Part shown: positions 46,265 to 55,415 of the stretch, piece after piece
Layout: each line of letters starts with the position of its first letter
Position numbering within the stretch: position 1 is the stretch's first letter
From: Streptomyces changanensis
Lineage (GTDB): Bacteria > Actinomycetota > Actinomycetes > Streptomycetales > Streptomycetaceae
Reading direction: 5' to 3'
DNA length: 64,000 bases
Assembly: GCF_024600715.1 (NCBI RefSeq)
Contig: NZ_CP102333.1
Span: 18,636-82,635, forward strand
The notes under the pieces: generated by a model
Told to the model about the DNA's origin: nothing
What the model saw: the letters and a program-made list of their open reading frames with translations, nothing else
Databases searched by the model: none
Position numbers and translations under genes: made by a program

Positions 46265-46491
46265 ATGACCGACGCCGCACCTTCACAACATCCCTGCGCC
46301 TCGTCCTCCGCCTGGACGCCTTCGCCACGTCCCGAACCGGGAGCCTGACGTTGATCCCGGTCTCACTCGTACTGGTCACCACCGACACCCTCGCGGGCTA
46401 CGTGACTGCGGGCACCCTCTTTGCCGCCCTCGTGCTCGCCGGTGTGGTTGGCCGCCGTCAGCAGCGGTCCAACGAACCTCTTTCGCCCTGA
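46265..46491 (+). CDS. Possible small membrane protein, start unclear
   Basis: One plus-strand reading gives SLRLVLRLDAFATSRTG, LTLIPVSLVLVTTDTLAGY and FAALVLAGVVGRRQQ with stop at 46491: two hydrophobic helices and a basic end. The in-frame start would have to be inside the IS5 remnant, so the N-terminus was probably lost. Low confidence. Confidence 0.3.
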
Positions 46492-46598
46492 ACGGTCGCA
46501 GGTCAGCAGGGTTTGCGTGGCTCGGACGATGCGGCTGATGCGGTGAGTCGCGCCTCGGTCCGGCGGCAGATTCCGGGACGGCCCTTGAGGTCGCGTCC

Positions 46599-47732
46599 AT
46601 GGCGAGGACCACGCCCGCGCGCCCTCTCGATGTCGAGGCGCTCTTCCCGGAAGTGGCCGCCTTTCGAGGGACGACGACTCGGCTCCATCCACGGCCGGGC
46701 AGACCAGACCTTTCAGCCAGTTCCGTGGGCGGTCCTATGCTGTGGTCGGCCGACGAGCTGTGGCCGGTGTGCGGCGAGGCCCACGGGCGTGGGCGTGGGC
46801 GGCGCCCGGCTGACATCCGTCGCTATCGGCAGGTTCTGGCTTCCGCGTGGGCCCGCGGGCAAGGTCCCGGCCCGACCGACGAGGAACGGGAGCTCCTGGG
46901 TGAGCTGCACCGGGAGCACCGGATCCCCGGGGCGTCCGAGACCCACCCGCTGCCGATGATCGGCCTCGCGCAGCTGTACCGGCGGGATGTGCCCGACCTG
47001 CCGAAGGGGCCGGGCGACTGCGATCTGCTTCAAGTGTTCCGGTGTCCCTTCAGCGCGCACGGCCCGGGCCGGTACGACCTGGAGCTGCACCTGCGCTGGC
47101 GGCGGTCGTGGGAGGTCGGCGAGGTGCTGACCGCGCAGCCGCAGCCGTTGGTAGTCGGGTCCGATGGCTTCGTGCCCGAGCCCTGTGTGCTGCACCCGGA
47201 GCAGGTGGTCACCTACCCGTTTGCCGGCCTTCTGCCGGAGAACCCGTGCGCCCGGATCGACGCTTGAGAGGAAGCCCTTGAAGAGGAAGCTGGGCAGTCG
47301 GCGGACGAAAGCACGACAGAGCCGCTCGGCTACCAGTACGACCTGTCCATCCCGCCCGGCTGGCGCGTGGGCGGCTTCGCCTCCTGGCACGCGACCGACC
47401 CGTATCCCATGGATTGTCTGACCTGCACGACACCGATGCACCTGCTGCTGACGATCGACAGCTCGGAATGGGACGGCGGCAGCGGCAGCTGGAAACCTCT
47501 GGAGGACCAGAACCAGCCCACTCACCGTTGTGCCACCCCCACGGAGGTCACTGTGGGCCGCTGGGGTGAGCTCAACGTATTCGCCTGTCCCAACAATTCC
47601 GAGCATCCGCACCGCTGGAGCATCCAGTGGCCCCTCGAGCCCGAGTGCTGTCCAAACAGAGTGAACAGAGTCCCCGGAGACGCCCGATGCAGGCGTACCA
47701 CGGCGCCCCCGGTAGATGTTGGATTTAGGTGA
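46599..47732 (+). pseudogene. YwqG/DUF1963-like protein, one frameshift
   Basis: ATG 46599 opens a clear frame: LDVEALFPEVAAFRGTTT, HREHRIPGASETHPLPMIG, LAQLYRRDVPDLPKGPG and VLHPEQVVTYPFAGLLPE, stopping at 47267. The homology goes on directly in the next frame: EPLGYQYDLSIPPGWRVGG, WHATDPYPMDCLTCTTPM and TEVTVGRWGELNVFACP. A single missing G in TTGAGAGG at about 47265 explains the split. The end after HRWSIQ (about 47620) runs into unrelated sequence. Family function unknown; often linked to SMI1-like immunity proteins. Confidence 0.65.
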
Positions 47733-48395
47733 CGAAAACCAAAGAACGCGCCGAGGACACCTGCCAGCTTGTCTACCAGTGCCGTCTGTCGCTGTCCACG
47801 AGCACGGTCAGCCACCTCGCCGGTCTGCTGCGGCGCCACCCTGAAGGCGATACGGTCCCGTGGCGAATCCTGCCTCCGGGGAAGATCGCGGTGATCGTCC
47901 TGGCCGTGCTGCGGCATGACCAGGACCTGGCCGACATCGCTGGCGGCAGCAACGTCTCCGAGTCGACCGTCCGCCGCTGGCGCGACGAGCTGATCACCCT
48001 GCTTGCCGCGCAGGCGCCACGCCTGGACCGTGCTCTGAAGAAGGGCGCCAGTCAGGGTGGGGAGGTCGTCCTGATCGACGGCACTCTCATCCCCACCCAG
48101 CGCCGCACCCGACAGGACGACCGCCGCAACCACTCCCGCAAGCACCGTCATCACGGCCCGCACTTCCTCGTTCTGACCGACGTGAAGCGGCGCCTGACCT
48201 GGATATCCGCCGCCCGGCCCGGCCGCACGCACGACATCACCGCCGCCCGCCACGACCACATCCTGGCCCACCTGCGCGCCCCGGCCTCGGCGCCCTCGCA
48301 GACCTCGGCTTCCGCGGCCTGGACAACGACGTACTCGACCCCGTGATCGTCACCGGCTACACAGCCCGCCGGCAACTGCTCGTCACCGTCCCGGC
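47729..48395 (+). pseudogene. IS5-type (DDE_Tnp_4) transposase, truncated
   Basis: ATG 47729: the helix-turn-helix part is clear (QDLADIAGGSNVSESTVRR), then catalytic DDE start VVLIDGTLIPTQRRTRQD and HHGPHFLVLTDVKRRLTW. After HILAHLRA a frame change near 48275 leads to LGALADLGFRGLDNDVLD and VIVTGYTARRQLL, and then sequence is lost. Confidence 0.75.
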
Positions 48396-48399
48396 GAAG

Positions 48400-48951
48400 G
48401 CAAGCCGGGCCGGCAGGAGGTCCCTTCCAGCCGCCCCGGCGCCGCCCGTACGGCGCGGGCGCGGCGGGCGGAGTGGGTGCGGCGGCGGTGGGGTGTGATC
48501 ACCATCCCAGCCTGACCGGGAAGAGGAGGCCGGTTCCCCGTCTCGGGGTGGACGGGGACCAGGTAGGGGGGGGTGGCCCGGCGGTACTCCCCCAGAGCGC
48601 GCCTGGGCACGGGGCCTCGCCCGCGCACCCATATCGGCGCGGCCGGCAGCGACCCTGGCGACTCCCGCCCGCTCCCGGGGGTGCGGTAGCGAGACGAGCC
48701 TTTGGCAGGTGGTTCGTTGATCCGGTCATGGGTGCGGGGGGGGTGGTCCTGGGCCCGGAGGCCTCGGCGGACCGCTGATGAGGACTGGAGCACCGGCTTC
48801 ACCCAACCCGGAAGGGCCTTGACGCCTCATCAGACGCGGGGCATCCCCATGATCGCTCACAGGACGGCAGTGTCCGCTGGTCGAGAAGTTGCTACAACCT
48901 TTCGCCGTGTACACGAGTCGCACTTGTGTCTCATATCCGAGAGGGATCTCC
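48400..48951. other. No supported gene; upstream region of the phospholipase gene
   Basis: GC-rich, composition-driven open frames only. The last 60 bp are less GC-rich and hold the ribosome site GAGAGGGA for ATG 48952; a promoter is likely there but no clear -10/-35 boxes were seen. Confidence 0.35.
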
Positions 48952-50271
48952 ATGCGTACCCGACACAAGCTGCGCCCTGTCGCCCTGGCAGCGGCGTTCC
49001 TGGCGTCCGTGTTCACCGTATCCGCTACGCCCGCAGGCGCCGAGACCGCGCCTGCGACGGCGGGGGTGACCACCCAGGCCGTCTTCAACAACCCGATCGG
49101 CACCGTGGCTGAACAGCGGGCCATCGTCGACAAGCAGATCGAGCTGATCGCCGGCGCTCCGGCCGGTTCGCTGATCCGCCTGTCGTACTACTACCTCAAC
49201 GACCCGGACTTCGCTGATGCCCTGATCGCCGCACACGACCGGGGCGTGCGGGTACAGGCGATTTTTGACGAGAAGGCGCTGCATAAGGAGTACGCGCCGA
49301 TCTACAGCCGGCTGGCGGAGAAACTGGGATCCGACCCGGCCAGGCCGTCCTTCCTTATGACCTGCGGCACCGGCCGCGGCTGCGTCGGTACCCGCATGAA
49401 CAACGGCGTGGTGGCCATCAACCACAACAAGTTCATGCTGTTCACCGAAACCCAGGGCACCGAACGGGTCGTCGTGCAGTCCTCGGCGAACCTGCACGCG
49501 GGGCGCGACGGCCGCCTGGGATGGAACAACGCCCTCGTACTCGCCGGCAACGACGCCATCTACGAGGCCTACGAAGGCTACTTCGAGGATCTTCGTGCGC
49601 GGATTCCGAACAACGACTACTACAAGACCGGCCGCCCGCCGCTCGCCTCGGGTAACGCGAAGATCCACTTCTTCCCCCGGGCCGAAGCTCCCGGGAAGAA
49701 CTTTTACGAGGATTCCAGCGAAGACACCATCTCGACCATCCTCGACAACGTGCAGTGCCACGGCAACTCCGTGGTCGGCACCACCGATACGCACCGCACC
49801 CGCATCCGCGTCAGCATGACCGCCTTCGCCCGCCCTTACCTCGCGTCGAAGCTCAACGAGCTGGACGCCGCCGGTTGCTACGTAGAGGTCGCGCTGACCT
49901 ACTCGCCGCCAAAGGACGACGGTAAGTACAGCTTCGCGGAGGACTCCCTCAACCGGCTGCTCGCGAAGACGAGCAGCTCTTACGGCGGGGTCATCACCAA
50001 GTACTACTGCGGCCAGGACGCCACCTGGATCCATGACAAGTTCCTGCTGATCGAGGGTAAGTACTACAACACCCCGGACCGCAAGATCGTGTGGACCGGC
50101 AGCCACAACCTGACCACCAATTCCCTGCGCCAGAGCGACGAAACCTTGCTCCAGCTTGAGGACCCGGCCGTCCACGACGCCTACGTCGCGCAGTACAACA
50201 AGCTGCGAGCCGCGACCACCCACCAGCCGGCCAACGGCACCCCGATCGCCTGCCCGCGCACTCCGGCGTAG
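48952..50271 (+). CDS. Secreted phospholipase-D-like protein
   Basis: ATG 48952 after GAGAGGGA. A typical signal peptide (RTRHKLRPVALAAAFLASV, cleavage near AGA-ET) exports it. Two HKD-type catalytic motifs are visible: INHNKFMLFTETQ (about residues 159-170) and, near the C-terminus, IHDKFLLIEG. The first block has the family's HxK with phenylalanine instead of the usual Asp neighbour. Linker cysteines suggest disulfides. PLD-type enzymes cleave phosphodiester head groups; substrate unknown. Intact, about 439 residues. Confidence 0.9.
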   Translation: MRTRHKLRPVALAAAFLASVFTVSATPAGAETAPATAGVTTQAVFNNPIGTVAEQRAIVDKQIELIAGAPAGSLIRLSYYYLNDPDFADALIAAHDRGVRVQAIFDEKALHKEYAPIYSRLAEKLGSDPARPSFLMTCGTGRGCVGTRMNNGVVAINHNKFMLFTETQGTERVVVQSSANLHAGRDGRLGWNNALVLAGNDAIYEAYEGYFEDLRARIPNNDYYKTGRPPLASGNAKIHFFPRAEAPGKNFYEDSSEDTISTILDNVQCHGNSVVGTTDTHRTRIRVSMTAFARPYLASKLNELDAAGCYVEVALTYSPPKDDGKYSFAEDSLNRLLAKTSSSYGGVITKYYCGQDATWIHDKFLLIEGKYYNTPDRKIVWTGSHNLTTNSLRQSDETLLQLEDPAVHDAYVAQYNKLRAATTHQPANGTPIACPRTPA

Positions 50272-50274
50272 AAC

Positions 50275-50643
50275 CGGTAGCAGTCGCTGACCATCGCTTG
50301 CCGCGGCGGTCCGGAGGCCGCCGCGGTGAGGTGCACGGCGCCCCCGTCCAGCACCGTCTCCGCCGACAGCAAGCCACGAGCGCCAGGTTCATCCACGGTG
50401 GGGTGACATCCCGGCCAGAGGCGGCGGCCGCTGTGCGGACGGTGCTGCAACAACGGCAAGGACGAGATGGAGGCAGCTGGCCGCGCTCGCCGGAAAGCCG
50501 TCGTGACCGCCGCCCGCCGATCTTCCCGGACCCGGAGTGCGGCGCCGCCGACACCACCTGGAACGGTGCCGCATCAGACAACGTTCGCCCTGTAGTGAGG
50601 CCCCCGCCTGTCGACGGCTTCGGCCGCTGGCGATAATCGACCG
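50275..50643. other. Intergenic; contains an IS630 end remnant
   Basis: No gene. At 50566-50600 the sequence GTGCCGCATCAGAC and the following bases (ending TGTAGTGA) repeat the right end of the IS630 copy at 51156-52384 in inverted orientation. It is a leftover from another insertion. Confidence 0.55.
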
Positions 50644-51156
50644 ATGAGCGCCATCGATCGCCCTATGCCGCCCCTGAACGCCGACGAGCGCACGACGCTT
50701 GAAAGCTGGCTCGACTTTCACCGCACCACACTGGCCATGAAGTGCGAGGGTCTGGACGATGAGCAGGCCGCCGTCGCGTCCGTGCCGCCGTCCGGCTTCA
50801 CGTTGACCGGCCTGGTCCAGCACATGGCGGAGGTGGAGCGGAACTGGTTCCGCCGCGTGCTCGCCGGAGAACAGGCCCCGCCCATCTACGACCCGCAGGC
50901 CGACCCGGACGGCCCCGACGGTGGTTTCGATGTGGCTGCGGGCGCCGCCCTGAGTGACGCCCTCGCCACCTGGCACGCGGAGATCGCCCGCGCCCGCGAG
51001 CACTGCGCCGACCGTGCTCTGACCGATACGGGCCGCTTCATGGAGCAGGACGTCAACCTCCGCTGGATCTACGTCCACATGATCGAGGAGTACGCCCGCC
51101 ACAACGGCCACGCCGACCTGGTCCGGGAACGCATCGATGGCACCACCGGCGTTTAG
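50644..51156 (+). CDS. DinB-like (DUF664) protein
   Basis: ATG 50644, 170 residues, intact. The four-helix-bundle landmarks are present: [38 protein letters not shown] (first metal His) and [19 protein letters not shown] (two more His). DUF664/DinB-like enzymes use a metal and a low-molecular thiol, in actinobacteria usually mycothiol. Its TAG stop contains the TA target of the IS630 inserted directly behind, so the C-terminus is unchanged. Confidence 0.85.
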   Translation: MSAIDRPMPPLNADERTTLESWLDFHRTTLAMKCEGLDDEQAAVASVPPSGFTLTGLVQHMAEVERNWFRRVLAGEQAPPIYDPQADPDGPDGGFDVAAGAALSDALATWHAEIARAREHCADRALTDTGRFMEQDVNLRWIYVHMIEEYARHNGHADLVRERIDGTTGV

Positions 51157-52384
51157 CGCCGGATCAGGCAGCGTTAGCCCTGCCGACGACAGCGCGTAGG
51201 CGCTGGTCGTCGGCGTGGCGGTTTCGCCAGATGATGTAGCGGCGGATCATGCTGCCCTGTTCCTTGTGGCTGGCGTGGTCGGTGCCGTCGAGGGTGAAGT
51301 AGCGCAGCGGTGAACTGGGCCTCGATGTGGTTGAGCCAGGAGCTGTTGGTGGGGGTGTAGGCGATCTCGACATTGTTCGCTGCCGCCCAGATGCCGACCC
51401 GCTGGCAATTCTTCGTGGTCAGGTGCGGGGAGAAGTTGTCGCAGACGATCGCGATGCGGACCTGGGGCGGGTAGAGGGTGCGCAGGTAGCGGCAGAATTC
51501 CAGGAACTGGGTGCGCCTCTTGACCGGCTTGATGTGGCCGTAGAGCTTGTCCTTGGCGAGGTCCAGGGCGGCGAACAGGTGTCGTACTCCGCCGTAGCGG
51601 TTGTAGGTCGCCCGCCGCCTGCGGCGAGGTTCGCGGTCAGGGTCCTTGTGCTTGCCGCCGCGTTCGGCCCACTGCCGGCCCGGGTGGGGCATCAGATTGA
51701 GCGGCCCGAACTCGTCCACGCAGAAGACGACTTCGGGCTCGCCCTCCTCGGGTATGACCTCGGCGTCGGCGATCGCGTAGAGGTGCTCGACGCGGGCCTT
51801 CTTCGCCGCGTAGTCAGGGTCCTTGGAGGTCTTCCAGGTCTTCAGGCGTTGAAAGGAGACGCCCTCCTCGCGGAGCAGGATGCGCAGGCCCTCGTGGCTG
51901 ATGTCGTCGACCACCCCCTCGGCGACCAGGAAGTCCGCCGGCTTGGTCAGGCTCCAGGTCGAAAATGGCAGGTCGTGCTCGGCCGGCTTGGACTTCGCGA
52001 TCTTCTTGATCTCGCGCCGCTCGGGCAGGGTGAAGGTCTTGGGCCGGCCGCCCTTGTACTTCGGATACAGGGAGTCGAAGCCGTCGGTGTTGCAGTTGTG
52101 GATCACGTCCCGGACCCGATCCGCGCTCGTGAACGTCACCTCGGCAATCTTCGCCACGGGCATACCCTGCGCGGACAGCAGCACCATCTGGCCGCGCCGC
52201 CAGGTCACCACCGACCCCGTGCCTCTGCGGATGATCCGCAACAGGCGCTGCCCCTCATCGTCATCGATCTCGCGGACACGTACTCGTTCTGCCACCCGGA
52301 CAGCCTGGCGACATTGCGCCGTCCGAACCAGCATCCGAACGGCGCGTCACGTCACTACGGGGCAAAGGTCGTCTGATGCGGCAC
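51156..52384 (-). mobile_element. IS630-family element
   Basis: TA duplicates at 51154-51155 and 52385-52386, imperfect terminal repeats (GCGCCGGATCAGGCAGC left; GTGCCGCATCAGACGAC right, inverted) and one IS630 transposase inside. Length 1229 bp. A frameshift in the transposase may have inactivated it. Confidence 0.75.
51164..52334 (-). pseudogene. IS630 transposase with a 3' frameshift
   Basis: The helix-turn-helix (GMPVAKIAEVTFTSADRVR) and DDE core are clear: VVFCVDEFGPLNLMPHP, VRIAIVCDNFSPHLTTK and LNHIEAQF. Just after that a shift near 51310 moves the ending (LRYFTLDGTDHASHKEQGS, WRNRHADDQRLRAVVG) into another frame stopping at 51164. The catalytic residues remain in the first frame, so partial function is possible. 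Confidence 0.75.
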
Positions 52385-52405
52385 TAGCCCCCGAACAACA
52401 CGTAC

Positions 52406-52446
52406 CGAGGCCCCGCCCGCACGAACGACCTGCGGGCGGGGCCTCG
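52406..52446. terminator. Strong hairpin terminator
   Basis: Perfect 16 bp stem CGAGGCCCCGCCCGCA (52406-52421) with its complement at 52431-52446 and a 9-base loop. It lies just after the stop of the minus-strand remnant at 52500-52645 and likely terminated that gene. Confidence 0.8.
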
Positions 52447-52499
52447 CCGTACGAGCGCCTACACCGCCGGGGCCGGTCAGGCCGTCGATCTCCGTCAGG

Positions 52500-52645
52500 C
52501 CGCTCGCGCGCCCGTGACAACGGCCAGTGCGGCGGCCGTGGTACCGGCCAGAGTGGTGCACACCGGCACCCCCAAGCGGCGGGCGATGTAGACAGCTGGT
52601 GCGCCGCGCCCAGTCGCGTTCGGGAACTCGGCCAGAACGACAGGG
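52500..52645 (-). pseudogene. C-terminal remnant of an ATP-grasp/carbamoyl-phosphate-synthase-like protein
   Basis: Translation AVYIARRLGVPVCTTLAG and TTAAALAVVTGARAA before a stop resembles the last domain of carbamoyl-phosphate-synthase-type large chains. The upstream part is lost at about 52645. Its terminator is retained. Family assignment is tentative. Confidence 0.35.
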
Positions 52646-53047
52646 AGCGGCGGCGGGACGGCCCAATGGCCGGGGAACCTGATTCTCCTGCGCGCATTGC
52701 GCCCGGCCGTGCCATCGTCTTGAGGCCGTCGTCAGCCGCCGGCCACCCGGCCAACCGTCTACAGTCGCCGCGCCGCCGCCCCTGCGCGCGCTGCCATGCC
52801 GTCCGACCGTCCCATCGCCACGTCACATCCTTGTTGCTGTGGCCAGGGTCAGCCCGCCGTCGCCACACGCCACCACGCGCCGCCACCCGCGCAGTCGTTC
52901 CCCCGCCCGCTGGCGGACTCCCCGGACACCCGCGCCGCCTCGGCGCCGGTCGGGGCCTTGGCCGCCCAGGGCTCAGATCCCGTCATGGATCTTCGCCCGG
53001 CGGTCCGGGTACTTCTCGTTCGCCCCGAGAGGGCCCGCCGTGCCGTC
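52646..53047. other. No supported gene
   Basis: GC-rich DNA before the orphan CRISPR-type repeat. No protein-like frame. Confidence 0.35.
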
Positions 53048-53076
53048 GTGCTCCCCGCGCCCGCGGGGATGGTCCC
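53048..53076. CRISPR. Orphan type I-E-like CRISPR repeat
   Basis: 29 bp, starting GTGCTCCCCGCGCCCGCGGG and ending GATGGTCCC, the form seen in Streptomyces type I-E arrays (palindromic core CCCCGCG/CGCGGGG). No second repeat lies 61 bp on either side and there is no cas gene. Probably a leftover of an array. Confidence 0.55.
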
Positions 53077-53146
53077 GACCCGCCGGTACTGCACCTCAGA
53101 ATTCAGCCCTCGCCCTCATCGCGACCTTCCGCAGTCGAGGTGCTGG

Positions 53147-53995
53147 TCACCCGATGAGCCCGCATACCTCGGCGACCAGCCGGTCAGCGTCATCAAGTGC
53201 GGCAGCGAGCGTCTCCGGAGTATTACCGAGCGAGGAGAACAACGCGTGAGCCCGTCCGGTGAAATCCGCAGGGGCGGCGGGGAGTCCTCCTGTGGCCTGC
53301 ACGGCACCCTTCTCGTTGAGCACCCAGCGCCTGGCATGGGCGTGGAGTGCATGCACGAGAAGGCCGACCGCGCGGAAAAGGCAACCGGCGACGTAAAAGG
53401 CATCACCGCGGGATGCTCCCTTACGAGCGCCGGCCAGGATGAACGGTGCCTCCCATTGCGCGTTGCCGATGAGCGCTTCCCGCAGAGGCTCCGGATAGAG
53501 ACGCGTCTGCTCTTGCAGGGCCTGAAGCTCGCCCCTGGGGTCGGCGAGGATACGTCCCAGGGCCACCTCACCTGCATAGGCGTGGGAGTAGACCCCCAGA
53601 GGGTGACCGGGCTGGGCACCGATCTCGAACTGTCCAGCCTGGCACTGTTGCCAGACGCGGTGCACACGGTTCAGGTCGCGGTAGATCCAGTCGACGCGAT
53701 GGCCGTCGATGGTCAGCCAGCCACCACCGTCCACCCATGGTCCCCAGCCACCCGGCTCGGTGACCTCCACCGGCCCGCCGGTCAGCTCGGCCGCCAGCAG
53801 ACGCAGAGCAGCGGTGTCCAACGGTGGCCGGTAGTACAGGCCCAGGTCGTAGTCGGAATCGGGGCTGTGCGTACCTCTCGCCCGACTACCTCCCAGACAT
53901 ACACCAACGACGCCGCTGGCCTCTGCCAGCCGGTCCGCGATCTCCACCAAGCGATCCACGGGCCACAATCTGCAGAGGAAGATCACCGGCCGCAA
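53147..53995 (-). CDS. Nucleotidyltransferase-domain protein, 282 residues
   Basis: ATG 53995. The nucleotidyltransferase fold is clear at residues about 24-60: VVGVCLGGSRARGTHSP then DSDYDLGLYY (GS...DxD). A helical domain follows, with WLTIDGHRVDWIYRDLNRV and a C-terminal HEPN/kinase-like helix bundle. Such stand-alone proteins transfer AMP or GMP to small molecules (aminoglycosides) or proteins, or act as MNT-type antitoxins. No HEPN partner gene is adjacent. Intact. Confidence 0.8.
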   Translation of the reverse strand: MRPVIFLCRLWPVDRLVEIADRLAEASGVVGVCLGGSRARGTHSPDSDYDLGLYYRPPLDTAALRLLAAELTGGPVEVTEPGGWGPWVDGGGWLTIDGHRVDWIYRDLNRVHRVWQQCQAGQFEIGAQPGHPLGVYSHAYAGEVALGRILADPRGELQALQEQTRLYPEPLREALIGNAQWEAPFILAGARKGASRGDAFYVAGCLFRAVGLLVHALHAHARRWVLNEKGAVQATGGLPAAPADFTGRAHALFSSLGNTPETLAAALDDADRLVAEVCGLIG

Positions 53996-54116
53996 CCGGT
54001 TTACCAGGCTCCCACACTCAGAGTGGTCACCCTTGTGAGTGGAGTGCAGAGAAGCACCCGCTACGCAGACGATGTGCTTCCGTGTCTGCGGAGGTGGGAA
54101 CTGGAGGCCAGCGCCT

Positions 54117-54145
54117 GTGCTCCCCGCGCCCGCGGGGATGGATCC
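54117..54145. CRISPR. Orphan type I-E-like CRISPR repeat
   Basis: 29 bp starting GTGCTCCCCGCGCCCGCGGG and ending GATGGATCC: identical to the 53048 copy except at the end (GGTCCC changed to GGATCC). A very degenerate second copy may start at 54172. No leader or cas genes. Confidence 0.5.
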
Positions 54146-54273
54146 ACCGCTGGCGGCGCTGGGCAGGCGTTGTGCCCCCCAGCCCGCAGGGGGCCTCTAT
54201 GTTCTTCGTCAAGCGTGCGGGCGGCTTCGGCCTGGGGTTCGATTTTCTTTGTCGTGCATGAGACTGTCTGGTT

Positions 54274-54690
54274 GTGCCGGAGATGATGAGTGGGTTGGGG
54301 GTGGCCTTGGCTGAGGCGACGTCTTCTTCGTGGACGCAACGTGCTTGTGCCGGGCGCGCTCTTGCTTCCTTTGCTGAGGTTCCCGAAGCTGCGGAGGCAC
54401 TGGTGGGGTTGCTGCTGGACGTCGAGGACACGGCGGTGACCCGAGAGACGGCAGAGGCTCTGGCCAAAGTGGGAACAGTGGCCGCCGTAAGGCTCATCGC
54501 GCTTGCGGTTGCCGAAGCCGACGACAACCAGGCTGACTGGCTACAGACCGGGGTGCATGACGTGCTCGTGGATCCGGACAGTGGGCCGGATATCGCAGCG
54601 GTCTGTGCGGAGCTCGCCTGGGACCCGGAAGAACCTGTCCGCCGGGGTGCCGCGGATGTCTCGGCGTGGACAGACGCCATAAAGCGTTGA
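54274..54690 (+). CDS. HEAT-repeat-like hypothetical protein, 138 residues
   Basis: GTG 54274 (ATG 54283 possible). Helical repeats AEVPEAAEALVGLLLDVED and TRETAEALAKVGTVAAVRL indicate a small HEAT/ARM solenoid, a family common in Streptomyces. No catalytic motif. Intact; the end abuts degraded DNA. Confidence 0.65.
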   Translation: MPEMMSGLGVALAEATSSSWTQRACAGRALASFAEVPEAAEALVGLLLDVEDTAVTRETAEALAKVGTVAAVRLIALAVAEADDNQADWLQTGVHDVLVDPDSGPDIAAVCAELAWDPEEPVRRGAADVSAWTDAIKR

Positions 54691-54729
54691 GCCGAGTCGG
54701 CCTGCCTGCCGGCCGGTTCATGCAGCTGC

Positions 54730-54860
54730 CACCCGGGGGTTGCGGGGTCCGTAGAAAACAGGGCGCTGATGGGATGGCGGGCCAGGCGGAGAAGGGCCCA
54801 GGCGTGGGTCTCGCCGCGAGCCCGGCGCCGGTCGTAGTAGGTGCACGAGGCGTGGTGGTG
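54730..54860 (-). pseudogene. IS110-like C-terminal remnant
   Basis: The minus strand reads CTYYDRRRARGETHAWAL and LRLARHPISALF, resembling the YYxRKRAEGKxHxxAxxxLARRxxxxLWA region near the end of IS110 transposases. Less than 45 codons remain. Confidence 0.35.
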
Positions 54861-54895
54861 TCAGAACGGCAAACAGCTACTCCCCCCGCGCGGGG

Positions 54896-55031
54896 ATGCT
54901 CCCCGCGCGGGCGGGGGGGTTCCCTTCCACGCCGACTCTGGACGATCGGTCGAGAGTGCTCCCGCCTGCGCAGGGGCGATCCTTCCGCGGCCCCGGCGCC
55001 CTTCGCGTTCTCCGCCCGCGGGGATGGTCGC
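54896..55031. CRISPR. Degenerate three-repeat type I-E-like CRISPR array
   Basis: Repeat 1 at 54896-54924 begins ATGCTCCCCGCGCGGGCGGG; spacer 54925-54955 (31 bp); repeat 2 at 54956-54984 begins GTGCTCCCGCCTGCGCAGGG; spacer 54985-55006; repeat 3 at 55007-55031 is shortened by about four bases (GTTCTCC...GGGGATGGTCGC). All resemble the orphan repeats at 53048 and 54117. Nearly every copy carries mutations and the last spacer is too short, so the array is dead. Confidence 0.5.
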
Positions 55032-55097
55032 GGCCGAGGTGCCGCGGAGCACGGCGCTTGGCGCACACAACGTGGAAACGGTTGTTGCCAAGAGGGT

Positions 55098-55330
55098 ATG
55101 GCGAAGGCACAGCTCGGTGCCAGGGTGGATGCGGAGATCGCGGAGTTGGCCCGTAGGCGGGCCGCCGATCGGGGATGTCGGTGGGTGACTACCTGGCCCA
55201 GCTGGTCGTGGACGACGTCAGCGGGCTGCGCGCCAGGGCGATGGATGCCGCTCAGCGCTTCCTCTCCGAACAACAGGCGCTCTTCGACGAGGCTGAGCAC
55301 GGCTCGAGGTGGGGCGGGCAGGCCGCCTGA
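55098..55330 (+). pseudogene. Type II antitoxin (Fic/Doc partner), one-base frameshift
   Basis: ATG 55098: AKAQLGARVDAEIAELAR followed, after one missing G near 55175, by MSVGDYLAQLVVDDVSGLR, AMDAAQRFLSEQQALFDEA and a stop at 55330. The ribbon-helix-helix-like N-terminus plus the alpha-helical tail match actinobacterial antitoxins paired with Fic/Doc-type toxins. The stop overlaps the ATG of the toxin remnant (TGATG). Confidence 0.6.
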
Positions 55331-55400
55331 TGATCCTGCACGTCGACGTGCCGTGGATCTTGCAGGTCGCCGAACTCGCCGGCGCCGGCGACCCGGCACC
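55330..55400 (+). pseudogene. Fic/Doc-family toxin, only the first about 24 codons
   Basis: ATG 55330 overlaps the antitoxin stop. The reading ILHVDVPWILQVAELAG is the typical start of the Streptomyces death-on-curing type protein. After PAPVG the frame joins unrelated sequence just before the next gene. The catalytic Fic motif is lost. Confidence 0.55.
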
Positions 55401-55415
55401 GGTAGGGTCGGCGCC

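Noticed and set aside
48931..50223. 430-codon minus-strand open frame
   Set aside because: Exact shadow of the phospholipase-D-like gene, which has signal peptide and HKD motifs.
54172..54200. Possible fourth CRISPR repeat after 54117
   Set aside because: Only about half of the positions match and the spacing (26 bp) is wrong; could be chance palindrome.
55330..55400. Intact Fic toxin
   Set aside because: Only the first two dozen codons exist; catalytic motif absent.
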